NCBI RefSeq assembly: GCF_003569915.1
Contig: NZ_KZ984443.1
Span: 1 to 64,000 of the forward strand
Length of the DNA: 64,000 nt
Direction of reading: 5' to 3'
From: Comamonas testosteroni
GTDB lineage: Bacteria; Pseudomonadota; Gammaproteobacteria; Burkholderiales; Burkholderiaceae_C
The notes under the pieces were generated by a model. The model did not search any database. It was not told the DNA's origin and was given only the letters and a program-made list of their open reading frames with translations. A program made the translations under genes and the position numbers. Positions 33,182 through 41,864 of this stretch are shown here, one piece after another. Position 1 is the stretch's first letter; each line of letters begins with the position of its first letter.

Positions 33182-34147
33182 TTAGCCGGCCTTGATCTTG
33201 GTTGCGCTGATCAAAAACTGAAACTTGCGGTTCTCGCGTTTCACAAACTCTGCAAATTCCTGCAGTCGCATGTCTTCCTGAGCAATACCCATCTTGCGGT
33301 ACTGCTCGCGGTATCTGGGGTCGGCCAGCGCGGCCTGAAACGCGCTGGCGTATTTCTGGGCATCCTTGTCAGGCAGATTGGCCGGGGCAAAGACGCCAAA
33401 CCAGGTGGCCACGTCAAAGCCGGGCACGGCTTCATTGACGCTGGGCACATTGGGCAGAGCCACATTGCGTGCGGGAGTAGTGACGGACAGGGCCACCAGC
33501 TCGCCCGAGGCAATCAGCGGCAGCGCCGAGGCCAGGTTGTCAAAGACCATGTCCACATCGCCCCGGAGCATGGCCTTTTGCGCGGCCGATGCCCCTTCAA
33601 ACTGCACCGTGGGCAGACGCAGATTGGCCAGGGACTTGAACATCTCGCCCGAGATATGGCCGATGCTGCCGTTGCCGGCCGAGCCGATCTTGAGCTGGTT
33701 GGGGTTGGTCTTGATATAGGCCACCAGATCGCTGGTGTTCTGCAGCTTCAGCTCCGCCGCGCGGGCCTTGGTGATGACCAGCACATTGGGTACGCGGGCC
33801 ACCAAAATCAATGGCTTGAAGTCCTTGTAGACGTCATAGCCGGGCGGTGTGCCCAGGTGGGGCAGCACGGCATGGGTGGCGACCGCGCCCATGACGACCA
33901 GATTTTCCTGCGGCTTGGCCTTGGCGATCAGCTCCACGCCCTTGACGCCGCCTGCGCCGGGCTTGTTGGTGACGGTGATGGCGCCCAGGTTTTGCTGGGC
34001 ACCCTGGGCCAGCAGATGGGCCGAGGTATCGAGAGGGCCGCCCGCAGGGTAGGGAACGACAAAGGACAGGGGGAGGCTGGCGTTTTGCGCATAAGAGGCA
34101 AAAGCCGATGCCGACAGCAAGGCAGCGAGCAGGAGCGAACGTTTCAC
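33182..34147 (-). CDS. Bug-family tripartite tricarboxylate receptor protein 1
   Basis: A 321-residue periplasmic binding protein of the Bug/TctC family. A signal peptide (KRSLLLAALLSASAFASYAQ) starts at the GTG at 34147. The Bug hallmark FVVPYPAGGPLDTSAH is near residue 30 and GSAGNGSIGHISGEMF, the carboxylate-binding loop, near 150. The C-terminus has PGFDVATWFGVFAP. The frame is open far upstream (to 35671), but that part is antisense-like and lacks Bug homology. No TctA/TctB membrane genes are in the window. It lies between phhA (54 bp) and a second Bug gene (119 bp). Confidence 0.9.
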   Translation of the reverse strand: MKRSLLLAALLSASAFASYAQNASLPLSFVVPYPAGGPLDTSAHLLAQGAQQNLGAITVTNKPGAGGVKGVELIAKAKPQENLVVMGAVATHAVLPHLGTPPGYDVYKDFKPLILVARVPNVLVITKARAAELKLQNTSDLVAYIKTNPNQLKIGSAGNGSIGHISGEMFKSLANLRLPTVQFEGASAAQKAMLRGDVDMVFDNLASALPLIASGELVALSVTTPARNVALPNVPSVNEAVPGFDVATWFGVFAPANLPDKDAQKYASAFQAALADPRYREQYRKMGIAQEDMRLQEFAEFVKRENRKFQFLISATKIKAG

Positions 34148-34266
34148 AGTGATTTCCGAACAAAAAAAGCCCTGAAAGGGCGTCCGGGAGTATAGAAACG
34201 CTGGCGCCTGCGCCAGGGCAAGCTGCGGAACAAATTTGAATGCAGCCGCGTGCAGACCTGACAGGG

Positions 34267-35289
34267 TCAGGGCGTCAGCTGGCTGTTTTTGAGGAATTGG
34301 CCGTAGAAGCGGTGATCGGCCTGCACCAGTTGGGCAAAGTCGCGCAGGCGCAAATCCTCGCGGATCACACCCATGGCGTCGAAATATTGCTGCACCGTGG
34401 GTTTTTTCAGGGTCTGTGCAAACGCATTGGCCCAGCGCGCAGCTTGCGCATCGCTCACTCCAGCGGTGGAGAACAGGCCAAACCAGGTGGTCAGCGCCAG
34501 GCCGCGCACGCTGTCGCTGAGCACCGGCACGCCGGGCAGCATGGGCAGGGCCGTGGTCGATGTCACGCCAATGGCCTTGAGCCGCCCCGCGCGCACATGG
34601 GGCAGGGCCGAGGCCACGTTGTCGAACATCAGATCGGCCGTGCCTTCGAGCAGGGCCGACAGCGCAGGCTGGGCACCGGCAAACGGCAGGTGCTGCAGCG
34701 GCACGCGGGTCAGCGTCTGGAACAGCTTGCCCGCAATATGGCCGATGCTGCCCACGCCGGCCGAGGCATAGCGCAGCGGCTGGCGGTTCTTGGCCATGAA
34801 GCGCAGCAGATCGTCGGGTGTGTAGATGCGCCACTGCAGCGCCAGTTCGCTGCGCATGATCAGCACATGCGGCATGCGCGCCACCAGCGTCAGCGGCTGA
34901 AAGTCGCGCAGCGGGTCGTAAGGCAGTTGCGGGTTCAGCCAGGGCAGGGTGGCATGGGTGGCGACGGCTCCCATCAACAGCATGGGCTCGCGCGCACCAG
35001 CCCGCGCCACCATGGCCGCGCCCGTGGCACCACCGCCCCCCGTCACATTGAGAACCTGGATGGACCCAAGCGACGAGGTTTCCTGCACGATTCGGCGCGA
35101 GGCGCGATCCAGCGGCCCGCCCGCCGTATAGGGCACGACCAGCGTCAGCTCGTTCGCCGTTTTGCTGGAGTTGGTGGTAAATCCGCCTGTAGTCCTCTGA
35201 GCATATACGGGGGCTGCTATTAAAGTTGTGGCGGAGGCGGCGGCCAGCGACAGCAGCTGGCGGCGGGAAAGAGAGGGAGCCACATCCAC
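34267..35289 (-). CDS. Bug-family tripartite tricarboxylate receptor protein 2
   Basis: About 340 residues. It has a Tat-like signal (SRRQLLSLAAASATTLIAAPVYAQ region, twin Arg), the Bug motif LVVPYTAGGPLDRASR, GSIGHIAGKLF and LALTTWFGLFS. It is about 40% like its neighbour by eye, so the two genes probably arose by duplication. The start is uncertain: GTG at 35289 has AGGGG 7 bases upstream; GTGs at 35295 and 35283 and a TTG at 35355 are in frame. The ligand is unknown; the position between hppD and phhA suggests an aromatic or keto acid. Confidence 0.88.
   Translation of the reverse strand: MDVAPSLSRRQLLSLAAASATTLIAAPVYAQRTTGGFTTNSSKTANELTLVVPYTAGGPLDRASRRIVQETSSLGSIQVLNVTGGGGATGAAMVARAGAREPMLLMGAVATHATLPWLNPQLPYDPLRDFQPLTLVARMPHVLIMRSELALQWRIYTPDDLLRFMAKNRQPLRYASAGVGSIGHIAGKLFQTLTRVPLQHLPFAGAQPALSALLEGTADLMFDNVASALPHVRAGRLKAIGVTSTTALPMLPGVPVLSDSVRGLALTTWFGLFSTAGVSDAQAARWANAFAQTLKKPTVQQYFDAMGVIREDLRLRDFAQLVQADHRFYGQFLKNSQLTP
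35195..35230 (-). repeat. ATAGCAGC-like repeat in the signal-peptide region
   Basis: Bases reading GCATATACGGGGGCTGCTATTAAAGTTG in the signal-peptide coding part of the second Bug gene are AT-richer than the rest and resemble the TGCTATTAAA words of the interspersed repeats. A weak case. Confidence 0.25.
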
Positions 35290-35594
35290 ATTCACACCCC
35301 TGCGGCCCGGTGCGCACAGGGAGTGGGGTGTGAGGTGCGGTGCAGAAGCTTTCAAGATGAGTGCAAGCGCCGCACCGGTTGCAGGGCATCAGGCCCGTGG
35401 CGCAGCGTGCTCTCGAGTATAGGCAGGTATCCGTCGCCCGATATGGTCCGTTTGGCCGTAACAGAGGTGACAAAGTGAGCCGATGCAGGCCGTGCCAGCC
35501 ACTGCAGCCCGGGCTGCCGATGGCAGCGTGGATGGGGCAAAAGCGGCTGGCGCGGCGCATGGGACAAAGCGAAAAAGCCGGGAGGAATGTCGGC
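35290..35594. other. Intergenic region hppD - Bug 2
   Basis: 305 bp. I see no gene, no clear terminator and no strong promoter. Whether hppD and the Bug genes are co-transcribed is therefore open. Confidence 0.45.
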
Positions 35595-36716
35595 TCAGGT
35601 CTTGAGCACGCCGCGGCGCATCTGGTCGAGTTCCATGGTCTCGAACAGCGCCTTGAAGTTGCCTTCGCCAAAGCCGCTATTGCCCTTGCGCTGGATGAAC
35701 TCGAAGAAGATGGGGCCCAACTGGTTCTCGCTGAAGATCTGCAGTAGCAGCTCGTCCGGCGCGCCGTCCACCAGGATGTTGCGCGCCAGCAGCTCGGGGA
35801 TGGGTTCCTTCAATTCAGGGATGCGCTTGGGCAGCAGCTCGTAGTAGGTCTCGCTGGTGGTCAGCAGCTTGATGCCGTTCATCTGCAGGCCGTCCACCGT
35901 GTCGTACAGATTGGTCGAGCCCAGCGCAATGTGCTGAATGCCCTCGCCCTTGTACATGTCCAGATATTCCTGAATCTGGCCAGCCTTGTCGTTGCCTTCT
36001 TCGTTGATGGGAATGCGGATCTTGCCGCAGGGGCTGGTCATGGCCTTGCTCTTGACGCCCGTGGCCTGGCCTTCGATGTCGAAGTAGCGCACTTCGCGGA
36101 AGTTGAAGATGCGCTCGTAGAAGTCGGCCAGCTCGGCCATGCGGCCACGGTAGACGTTGTTGGTCAGGTGGTCTATGTAGGTCAGGCCCAGACCTTCGGG
36201 GTGCAGGTTGGTCACGCCGGGCAGGGGCTCGAAATCCACGTCGAAGAAGCTGATATTGCCCAGATCACCGTCCTTGGCGCCGTTCTTGCCGCGCCATTTG
36301 TCGATGAAATAGATCAGCGAGTCGCCAATGCCTTTGACGGCGGGGATGTTCAGCTCGCCCGGGGCGGCGGGCTGCTGGGCATAGCCCCAGGCGCCCAGCG
36401 ACACAGCGCGTTCATAGGCAAACTTGGCGTCCTTGACGCGAATCGCAATCGCGCAGACGCTGGGGCCGTGCAGGCGCGCAAAGCGCTGGGCAAAGCTGTC
36501 GGGCTCGGCGTTGATGATGAAGTTGATCTCGCCCTGGCGGTACAGCGTCACATTCTTGCGGCGGTGCTTGGCGATGGCCGTGAAGCCCATGCGCTCGAAC
36601 AACTGGCCCATGGCCACGGGATCGGGGGCGGCGTATTCGACGAACTCGAAGCCGTCGGTGCCCATGGGGTTCTCCCAGGTCTGGAAGGTGTTGGTCTGAG
36701 TCAGTGGGGCGTTCAT
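35595..36716 (-). CDS. hppD: 4-hydroxyphenylpyruvate dioxygenase
   Basis: A 373-residue non-haem iron enzyme that converts 4-hydroxyphenylpyruvate to homogentisate. The three iron ligands are visible: His in YIDHLTNNV (near 183), His in GIQHIALG (near 265) and Glu in GPIFFEFIQRKG (near 344). Two vicinal-oxygen-chelate domains are present. The start at 36716 (MNAPLTQT) is taken; a Met 5 codons upstream is possible. It diverges from an Lrp/AsnC regulator and lies upstream of two Bug receptor genes and phhA, forming a phenylalanine/tyrosine catabolic set. Confidence 0.95.
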   Translation of the reverse strand: MNAPLTQTNTFQTWENPMGTDGFEFVEYAAPDPVAMGQLFERMGFTAIAKHRRKNVTLYRQGEINFIINAEPDSFAQRFARLHGPSVCAIAIRVKDAKFAYERAVSLGAWGYAQQPAAPGELNIPAVKGIGDSLIYFIDKWRGKNGAKDGDLGNISFFDVDFEPLPGVTNLHPEGLGLTYIDHLTNNVYRGRMAELADFYERIFNFREVRYFDIEGQATGVKSKAMTSPCGKIRIPINEEGNDKAGQIQEYLDMYKGEGIQHIALGSTNLYDTVDGLQMNGIKLLTTSETYYELLPKRIPELKEPIPELLARNILVDGAPDELLLQIFSENQLGPIFFEFIQRKGNSGFGEGNFKALFETMELDQMRRGVLKT

Positions 36717-36854
36717 GGGGCGTTTCTCCATCCGGAAAACATGGCACAGGGCACGAGACAGGCGTTGCGAGGGTCGCTGCTGTCGATATGGCCTTACTGT
36801 AGGTCAGCCCCCTGGCAGCCTTTTTGCAAAAAGGCCGTGGCGTCAAACCCTTGC

Positions 36855-36918
36855 TTGCATAAAAATTGTGCAAAAACTGAATTTCATGCAATTTAAATGG
36901 TTATCAAGGGTTAACCCT
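36855..36918. promoter_or_regulatory. Likely Lrp/AsnC control region between hppD and lrp-like gene
   Basis: Three TTGCAT/TGTGCAA/ATGCAA words (36855-36860, about 36866-36872, 36886-36891) occur at short spacing. They are followed by the perfect 12-bp palindrome AGGGTTAACCCT (36907-36918). An Lrp-type regulator often binds such repeated AT-rich sites in the shared promoter. Confidence 0.45.
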
Positions 36919-36939
36919 GAAGAAAAACTGCTCAAATTT

Positions 36940-36945
36940 TATAAT
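36940..36945 (+). promoter_or_regulatory. -10 box of the Lrp-like gene
   Basis: TATAAT only 8 bases before the ATG at 36954. With a CTGAAG -35 at 36917-36922 the spacer is 17. The start of transcription would fall on or next to the start codon, so the message may be leaderless. Confidence 0.45.
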
Positions 36946-36953
36946 CTGCCGCC

Positions 36954-37436
36954 ATGAGCCCTACGCACACCATCGACAAACTGGACAAGGCGATTTTGCG
37001 CCGATTACAGGCCAATGGCCGAGAAACCTATGACGTGATTGGCGAGCAGGTTGGCCTGTCGCCCAGCGCCGTTTTGCGCCGCGTCAAACGCCTGGAAGAA
37101 AGCGGCGTCATCGACCGCTATGTGGCCCTGGTGCAGCCCGAGACCGTGGGCCTGGGTCTGACCGCCTATCTGAATGTGCGCCTGGAAAAGTACACCGAAA
37201 CCAGCAAGCGCAACCCCATGGACATCTTCCGCGCCAGCGTGCAGACCTGGCCCGAGGTGGTGGAGTGCGTGTCGCTGACGGGCGAGATGGATTATCTGCT
37301 GCGCGTGGTGGTGGCCGACATGCAGCACTACAGCCGTTTCATCATGGATACGCTGCTCAAGCACCCCAGCGTGCAGGACTGCAAGACCAGCTTTGTGATG
37401 GATCGCGTCAAGGTCACGACGGCCGTGCCGCTGTAA
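36954..37436 (+). CDS. Lrp/AsnC family transcriptional regulator
   Basis: A 160-residue regulator. The N-terminal HTH has IDKLDKAILRRLQANGRETYDVIGEQVGLS and the recognition helix PSAVLRRVKRLEESGVI (about 8-55). The C-terminal RAM domain contains VVECVSLTGEMDYLLRVVVADM, the ligand-binding motif region. Size matches the Lrp family. It diverges from hppD and probably controls phenylalanine/tyrosine degradation with an aromatic amino acid as ligand; this is inferred from position. Confidence 0.88.
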   Translation: MSPTHTIDKLDKAILRRLQANGRETYDVIGEQVGLSPSAVLRRVKRLEESGVIDRYVALVQPETVGLGLTAYLNVRLEKYTETSKRNPMDIFRASVQTWPEVVECVSLTGEMDYLLRVVVADMQHYSRFIMDTLLKHPSVQDCKTSFVMDRVKVTTAVPL

Positions 37437-37601
37437 GCTGCACGGTGTACGCATGAAGAAGGCTTTGAGCCTCCTTCATTTGGACCATGGCTTAGCGGAA
37501 ATGCTTGGCTAAGGTGTTGAAATATCGATAAATCCTTACGAAATTGCTGCGATGCAACAATGTGCTTGTGAGGATTCGGGTTTTTACCTATATTCCATGC
37601 C

Positions 37602-38324
37602 ATGAACATCTCCAAAGACTGGTTGAAAGCGCCCTGGCAGGCTGGCTCGGGCTGGCTGCGGGACATGGGCAAGTCCCATGCCGCGGAGCGTCGTGCGCCG
37701 TCCTTGGTGCCGATCCGTTCGCTGAGCCCGCGTCACCGCGAGCGCATCGTCAAGCATCTGCTCAAGCTCGATGCGCGTGACCGCTATCTGCGCTTTGGCT
37801 ATGCGGCCAGCGACGAGCAGGTGGCCCGCTACGTCGAGCATCTGGACTTCGAGCGTGACGATATCTTCGGTATCTTTAACCGCCGCCTGGAGCTGATCGC
37901 CATGGCGCATCTGGCGTTTGCCGGTCACCCCGAGCATGAAAAATGCGCGGAGTTCGGTGTCTCCGTGCTCAAGAGCGCGCGCGGCAAGGGGCTGGGTGCG
38001 CGCCTGTTCGAGCGTGCTGTGCTCCATGCCCGCAGCAAGAACGTGAGCATGATGTTCATCCATGCGCTGTCCGAGAACACGGCCATGCTCAAGATTGCGC
38101 GCAATGCCGGTGCCACCGTCAAGCGTGATGGCTCGGAGTCCGAAGCCTATCTGGAGCTGCCCCCGGCCGACTTCGAGACCCATGTCAACGAGTTGATGAC
38201 CGAGCACATTGGCGAGATGGACTACCAGCTCAAAAAGCAGGCCAACAATTTCTGGGCATTTCTCGCTGGCGTGCAGGAAGTGCGCAAGGGTGTACAGGAA
38301 GGCCGCCACCAGTCGGCCGAGTAA
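37602..38324 (+). CDS. GNAT family N-acetyltransferase
   Basis: A 240-residue protein with a central GNAT fold. MAHLAFAG and EFGVSVLKSARGKGLGARLFERAV (the acetyl-CoA-binding R/Q-x-x-G-x-G/A motif, near residue 125-135) are visible, followed by HALSENTAMLKIARNAG, the usual C-terminal block. The first 45 residues and the last 50 are additional. The substrate is not deducible. It ends in a strong terminator, so it appears to be a single-gene unit. Confidence 0.85.
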   Translation: MNISKDWLKAPWQAGSGWLRDMGKSHAAERRAPSLVPIRSLSPRHRERIVKHLLKLDARDRYLRFGYAASDEQVARYVEHLDFERDDIFGIFNRRLELIAMAHLAFAGHPEHEKCAEFGVSVLKSARGKGLGARLFERAVLHARSKNVSMMFIHALSENTAMLKIARNAGATVKRDGSESEAYLELPPADFETHVNELMTEHIGEMDYQLKKQANNFWAFLAGVQEVRKGVQEGRHQSAE

Positions 38325-38399
38325 AACCCTGAGGATTGATTTCAAGCCAGATTGGCCTTGAGTCCTGATTCAATAAGCGCTGACAGCTATCAAAACCAT

Positions 38400-38440
38400 A
38401 TGGGCCGCTATCGCAACCGTGATAGCGGCCCATGGCTTTT
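38400..38440 (+). terminator. Terminator of the GNAT gene
   Basis: Perfect 13-bp arms ATGGGCCGCTATC (38400-38412) and GATAGCGGCCCAT (38421-38433) are followed by GGCTTTTTGG. An ATAGCT-type repeat half (ATAAGCGCTGACAGCTATCAAAA) lies just upstream at about 38372-38394. Confidence 0.8.
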
Positions 38441-38521
38441 TGGCGGCTGCAAGCCGTTTGTCAACACAATCCGCTATTCTTGAAGCTTGTTTGACTACCG
38501 CACGTCCTGCATTCCAAGACA

Positions 38522-39403
38522 GTGTCTGACCCCCATCCTGCGCGACTTCCCGAGAAGGAAGACAAGCGAAGCTTCCTGCAAAAGGTGGCTGAGTTCATCC
38601 ATCCGGCCCCGGAATCTGCCGATGAACTGATCGAAACCCTGGCCGAAGCCGAAGACAACCAGGTCATCGGCACCGAGTCCCGCGTCATGCTGGAACGCGT
38701 GATTCGCATGGCCGATATGAGCGCCGGAGATGTCATGGTGGCTGCGCCACGCATGGATCTCATCAATATCGACGCTCCGTTTGAAGAAATCCTGCACCAG
38801 GTCATCACCACGGCGCACTCGCGCTTTCCGGTGTACCAGGGCGAGCGCGAGAACATCATTGGCATCTTGATGGCCAAGGATTTGCTCAAGCTGCAGCGCT
38901 CTCCGACCCTGAACATCCGCGCTCTGGTGCGCTCGGCCGTGTTTGTGCCCGAGAGCAAGGGCCTGAACGATCTGCTGCGCGAATTCCGCGCCAACCGCAA
39001 CCATCTGGCCATCGTCATCGACGAATTTGGCCGCGTGGCCGGTCTGGTGACGATTGAAGACGTGCTCGAAGAAATCGTGGGCGAGATCGAAGACGAGTTC
39101 GACATCCCCGAAGACGAAGGCGACATCTTCGCGCTGGCCGATAACAGCTACCGCGTGGCCGGTGACGCCACCATCGAGCATGTGAGCCAGGAGTTCGAGA
39201 CCACGCTGCATGCCAGCGACCCGGACGCAGAGTTCGACACCATTGGTGGCCTGATCGCCCACGAAATGGGCCATGTGCCCAAGCGCGGCGAGCAGATTCA
39301 CCTGGGTGGCCTGGAATTCACCGTGCTGCACACCAAGGGTGGCGCCGTGCGCTGGTTCAAGGTGGTGCGTGATCCATCGCCTGACAGTCTGGTCAAAAAC
39401 TGA
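38522..39403 (+). CDS. corC: CorC/HlyC family CBS-domain protein
   Basis: A 293-residue cytoplasmic protein. Two CBS domains cover about 65-190 (MVAAPRMDLINIDAP; FPVYQGERENIIGILMAKDLL; LAIVIDEFGRVAGLVTIEDVLEEIVGEIEDEFD). A C-terminal CorC/HlyC (transporter-associated) domain covers about 205-285. The start is a GTG. It is the soluble CorC form, linked in E. coli (YbeX) to magnesium and ribosome homeostasis. As in E. coli, it is followed by lnt, 66 bp downstream. Probably one operon. Confidence 0.9.
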   Translation: MSDPHPARLPEKEDKRSFLQKVAEFIHPAPESADELIETLAEAEDNQVIGTESRVMLERVIRMADMSAGDVMVAAPRMDLINIDAPFEEILHQVITTAHSRFPVYQGERENIIGILMAKDLLKLQRSPTLNIRALVRSAVFVPESKGLNDLLREFRANRNHLAIVIDEFGRVAGLVTIEDVLEEIVGEIEDEFDIPEDEGDIFALADNSYRVAGDATIEHVSQEFETTLHASDPDAEFDTIGGLIAHEMGHVPKRGEQIHLGGLEFTVLHTKGGAVRWFKVVRDPSPDSLVKN

Positions 39404-39469
39404 TTTCCCGTATGCTTGCCCTCACCCAACCCCTCCGGTTGGGTGTTTTGTTAGTGCAGTCTGATTTTT

Positions 39470-41113
39470 ATGCCCACCACATCCGCATCGCCTTCGAGGA
39501 CTTCTGCCAACAGCACTTCAGGCTGGGGCGCGGGCTTGCTGCTGATCGTGGCTGGTGCGCTGCAGGCTTTTTCTCTGGCTTGGCCCTGGGCGCGCGGGCA
39601 GGGCGATGGCTGGCTCAGCATCGTGGGCGGCTATGGCAGGCCGCTGTGGTGGTTGCAGATTCTGTCGCTGGCGGTGCTGGTGCATGCGCTGCTGGCCGCA
39701 GGCTCGGCCCGCAAGGCAGCAGGCCGCGCCTGGCTGTTTGCCACGGCCTGGCTGGTGGCCACCTTCTGGTGGCTGTTTATTTCCATGCACACCTATGGCG
39801 GGCTGGCGGCTCCGCTGGCTGTGGCGGCGGTGCTGGCGCTGGCGGCGTTTCTGGGCAGTTATTACGCGATTGCATCATGGTGTTTTAAGCGTTTAGTCCA
39901 TGATTCATATAGGCTGATAGCTATTGTTTTTGCAGCGCTATGGACTTTGGCTGAACTGGCGCGCGGCTGGTTGTGGACCGGTTTCCCCTGGGGGGCTGGC
40001 GGCTACGCCCATGTGGAAGGGCCGCTGTCCGTGCTGCCGCGCTGGGTGGGCGTCTATGGCACAGGCTTTGTGGCGGCGTGGATTGCAGCCTGGCTGGCGC
40101 TGCTGGTGTGGCGCAAGCAGACACAGCAGGTTTTGCTGTCGCCTAAGCCTGCGATGGCTTCGGTTGTTGCTTTGGCCCTGATCTGGACTGGCCTGTGGTG
40201 GTCCCGCAGCGAAAGCCTGCAAGCTCCCACCCAGCAGCCCGGCATGAGCGTGGAGCTGCTGCAGGGCAATATTCCGCAGGATGAAAAATTCGAGCTGGGC
40301 TCAGGCGTGGTCGTTGCGCTGCGCTGGTATGCCCAGCAGCTGCATGACTCTAAAGCGCAACTGGTGGTGGCACCCGAGACCGCCATTCCGCTGCTGCCCC
40401 AGCAACTGCCTGAAGGCTATCTGGACTTTGTGCGCTCCCCCTTTGTCGCCAAGGATGGCAAGCAAGCCGCGCTGGTGGGCATTCCGCTGGGCAATCTGGA
40501 TGCGGGCTATACCAACACGGTCGAAGGCTGGATGCCCGGGCAGAGCAAGCCTTATCAGTACGACAAGCACCATCTGGTGCCGTTTGGCGAGTTCATTCCG
40601 CCCCTGTTCCGCTGGTTTACCGATCTGATGAACATCCCGCTCGGGGACTTCAACCGCGGCGCGCTGGGTCAGCCGTCCATGAACTGGGCGGGCGAGCGCC
40701 TGTCGCCCAATATCTGTTACGAAGATTTGTTTGGCGAAGAACTGGCCGCGCATTTTGGCAATGCCGCGACGGCGCCCACGGTGCTGGTCAATTTCAGCAA
40801 TATCGGCTGGTTTGGAGATTCGGTGGCGATTGACCAGCACTTGAACATCAGCCGCATGCGCGCGCTGGAGTTCGAGCGCCCCATGCTGCGCGCCACCAAT
40901 ACCGGAGCGACGGTGGTGATTGACCACCAAGCCCGGGTGAAGCACGCGCTGGCCCCGTTCGAGCGCGCCGTGCTGGAAGGAAACGTGCAGGGCCGTGAGG
41001 GCTTGACGCCTTTTGCCCGATGGGCGCATGCGCTGGGTCTGGTGCCGCTGACGGCGCTGTGCCTGCTGGTCTGTGCGCTGGGCTGGTGGCGGGCAAGAAA
41101 GCTCAATCGTTGA
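39470..41113 (+). CDS. lnt: Apolipoprotein N-acyltransferase
   Basis: A 547-residue inner-membrane enzyme that adds the third acyl chain to lipoproteins. Six or seven membrane segments are in the first 230 residues and one at the end. The nitrilase-like periplasmic domain has the catalytic triad: Glu in VVAPETAIP (about 303), Lys in YDKHHLVPFGEF (about 365) and Cys in ICYEDLFGEE (about 416). GWLWTGFPWGAGGYAH is a family motif. Residues about 140-158 (bases 39886-39945) are coded by an AT-rich block with ATAGCTATT words. It follows corC, as in E. coli. Confidence 0.93.
   Translation: MPTTSASPSRTSANSTSGWGAGLLLIVAGALQAFSLAWPWARGQGDGWLSIVGGYGRPLWWLQILSLAVLVHALLAAGSARKAAGRAWLFATAWLVATFWWLFISMHTYGGLAAPLAVAAVLALAAFLGSYYAIASWCFKRLVHDSYRLIAIVFAALWTLAELARGWLWTGFPWGAGGYAHVEGPLSVLPRWVGVYGTGFVAAWIAAWLALLVWRKQTQQVLLSPKPAMASVVALALIWTGLWWSRSESLQAPTQQPGMSVELLQGNIPQDEKFELGSGVVVALRWYAQQLHDSKAQLVVAPETAIPLLPQQLPEGYLDFVRSPFVAKDGKQAALVGIPLGNLDAGYTNTVEGWMPGQSKPYQYDKHHLVPFGEFIPPLFRWFTDLMNIPLGDFNRGALGQPSMNWAGERLSPNICYEDLFGEELAAHFGNAATAPTVLVNFSNIGWFGDSVAIDQHLNISRMRALEFERPMLRATNTGATVVIDHQARVKHALAPFERAVLEGNVQGREGLTPFARWAHALGLVPLTALCLLVCALGWWRARKLNR
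39886..39945 (+). repeat. ATAGCT-type repeat remnant inside lnt
   Basis: An AT-rich block in a GC-rich gene: TTTTAAGCGTTTAG ... GGCTGATAGCTATTG ... GCAGCGCTATGG. The words TGATAGCT and AGCGCTAT are those of the intergenic repeats. It codes a loop before the GWLWTGFPW motif. Confidence 0.45.
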
Positions 41114-41342
41114 GGGTTGAACCGAATCTATGGCGTAGTCCGCAACCCGGAAAATGGCCTGTCGAAATCAAGTGACGCTGCATTTGTGGCAGAGTTTCGG
41201 GCCTGATCACGGGTATTGTGGGTGTGCGCTGTCCGCCAGCCTTGATAATGCCCGGTTGTACCGCCCTGTTGAGGGCGTGAATCCAGATCCCCAAATAAAG
41301 TAACAGGTAGCTCGCACTGGCTGCCGCGGAGCAATTGAGAGA

Positions 41343-41864
41343 ATGGCTGAATCTTTTTCCTACGAACAACTGATCGCTTCCGGTGAAGGCAAGCTGTTTG
41401 GCGCCGATAGTGGCCGTCTGCCCCTGCCTCCCATGCTGATGTTCGATCGCATCACGCATATCGATGCCGACGGTGGCGCCCATGGCCTGGGCAAGATTGT
41501 GGCCGAACTCGATGTCAAGCCTGATCTGTGGTTCTTTGACTGCCACTTCCAGGGCGACCCCGTCATGCCCGGTTGCCTGGGCCTGGACGCCATGTGGCAG
41601 CTGATCGGCTTTTACCTGACCTGGCTGCGTTTGCCAGGCCGTGGTCGCGCTCTGGGTGCGGGTGAAGTCAAGTTCACCGGTGAAGTCGGCCCCGATGTCA
41701 AACTGGTGACATACGAAATTGATATCAAGCGAGTGATCAAGCGCAAGCTGAACATGGCCATTGGCGATGCACGCCTGCTGGCCGATGGCAAGGAAATCTA
41801 CGTGGCCAATGACCTGCGCGTGGGTCTGTTCCTGCGTGAAGACGGCCAAGGTAAGGCAGCATGA
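41343..41864 (+). CDS. fabA: 3-hydroxydecanoyl-ACP dehydratase/isomerase
   Basis: A 173-residue enzyme of unsaturated fatty acid synthesis. It dehydrates 3-hydroxydecanoyl-ACP and isomerises trans-2 to cis-3-decenoyl-ACP. The active-site His lies in [21 protein letters not shown] near residue 70, and Asp in GLDAMWQ near 84. It overlaps fabB by 4 bp (ATGA), so the two are translationally coupled. The 229 bp in front form the promoter region; no clear FabR/FadR site is seen. Confidence 0.96.
   Translation: MAESFSYEQLIASGEGKLFGADSGRLPLPPMLMFDRITHIDADGGAHGLGKIVAELDVKPDLWFFDCHFQGDPVMPGCLGLDAMWQLIGFYLTWLRLPGRGRALGAGEVKFTGEVGPDVKLVTYEIDIKRVIKRKLNMAIGDARLLADGKEIYVANDLRVGLFLREDGQGKAA

Noticed and set aside
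33182-35671. A single open frame of about 829 codons on the minus strand
   Set aside because: Only the part up to 34147 is a Bug protein with its own signal peptide. The upstream part overlaps the second Bug gene and hppD region in another frame and has no protein-like pattern.
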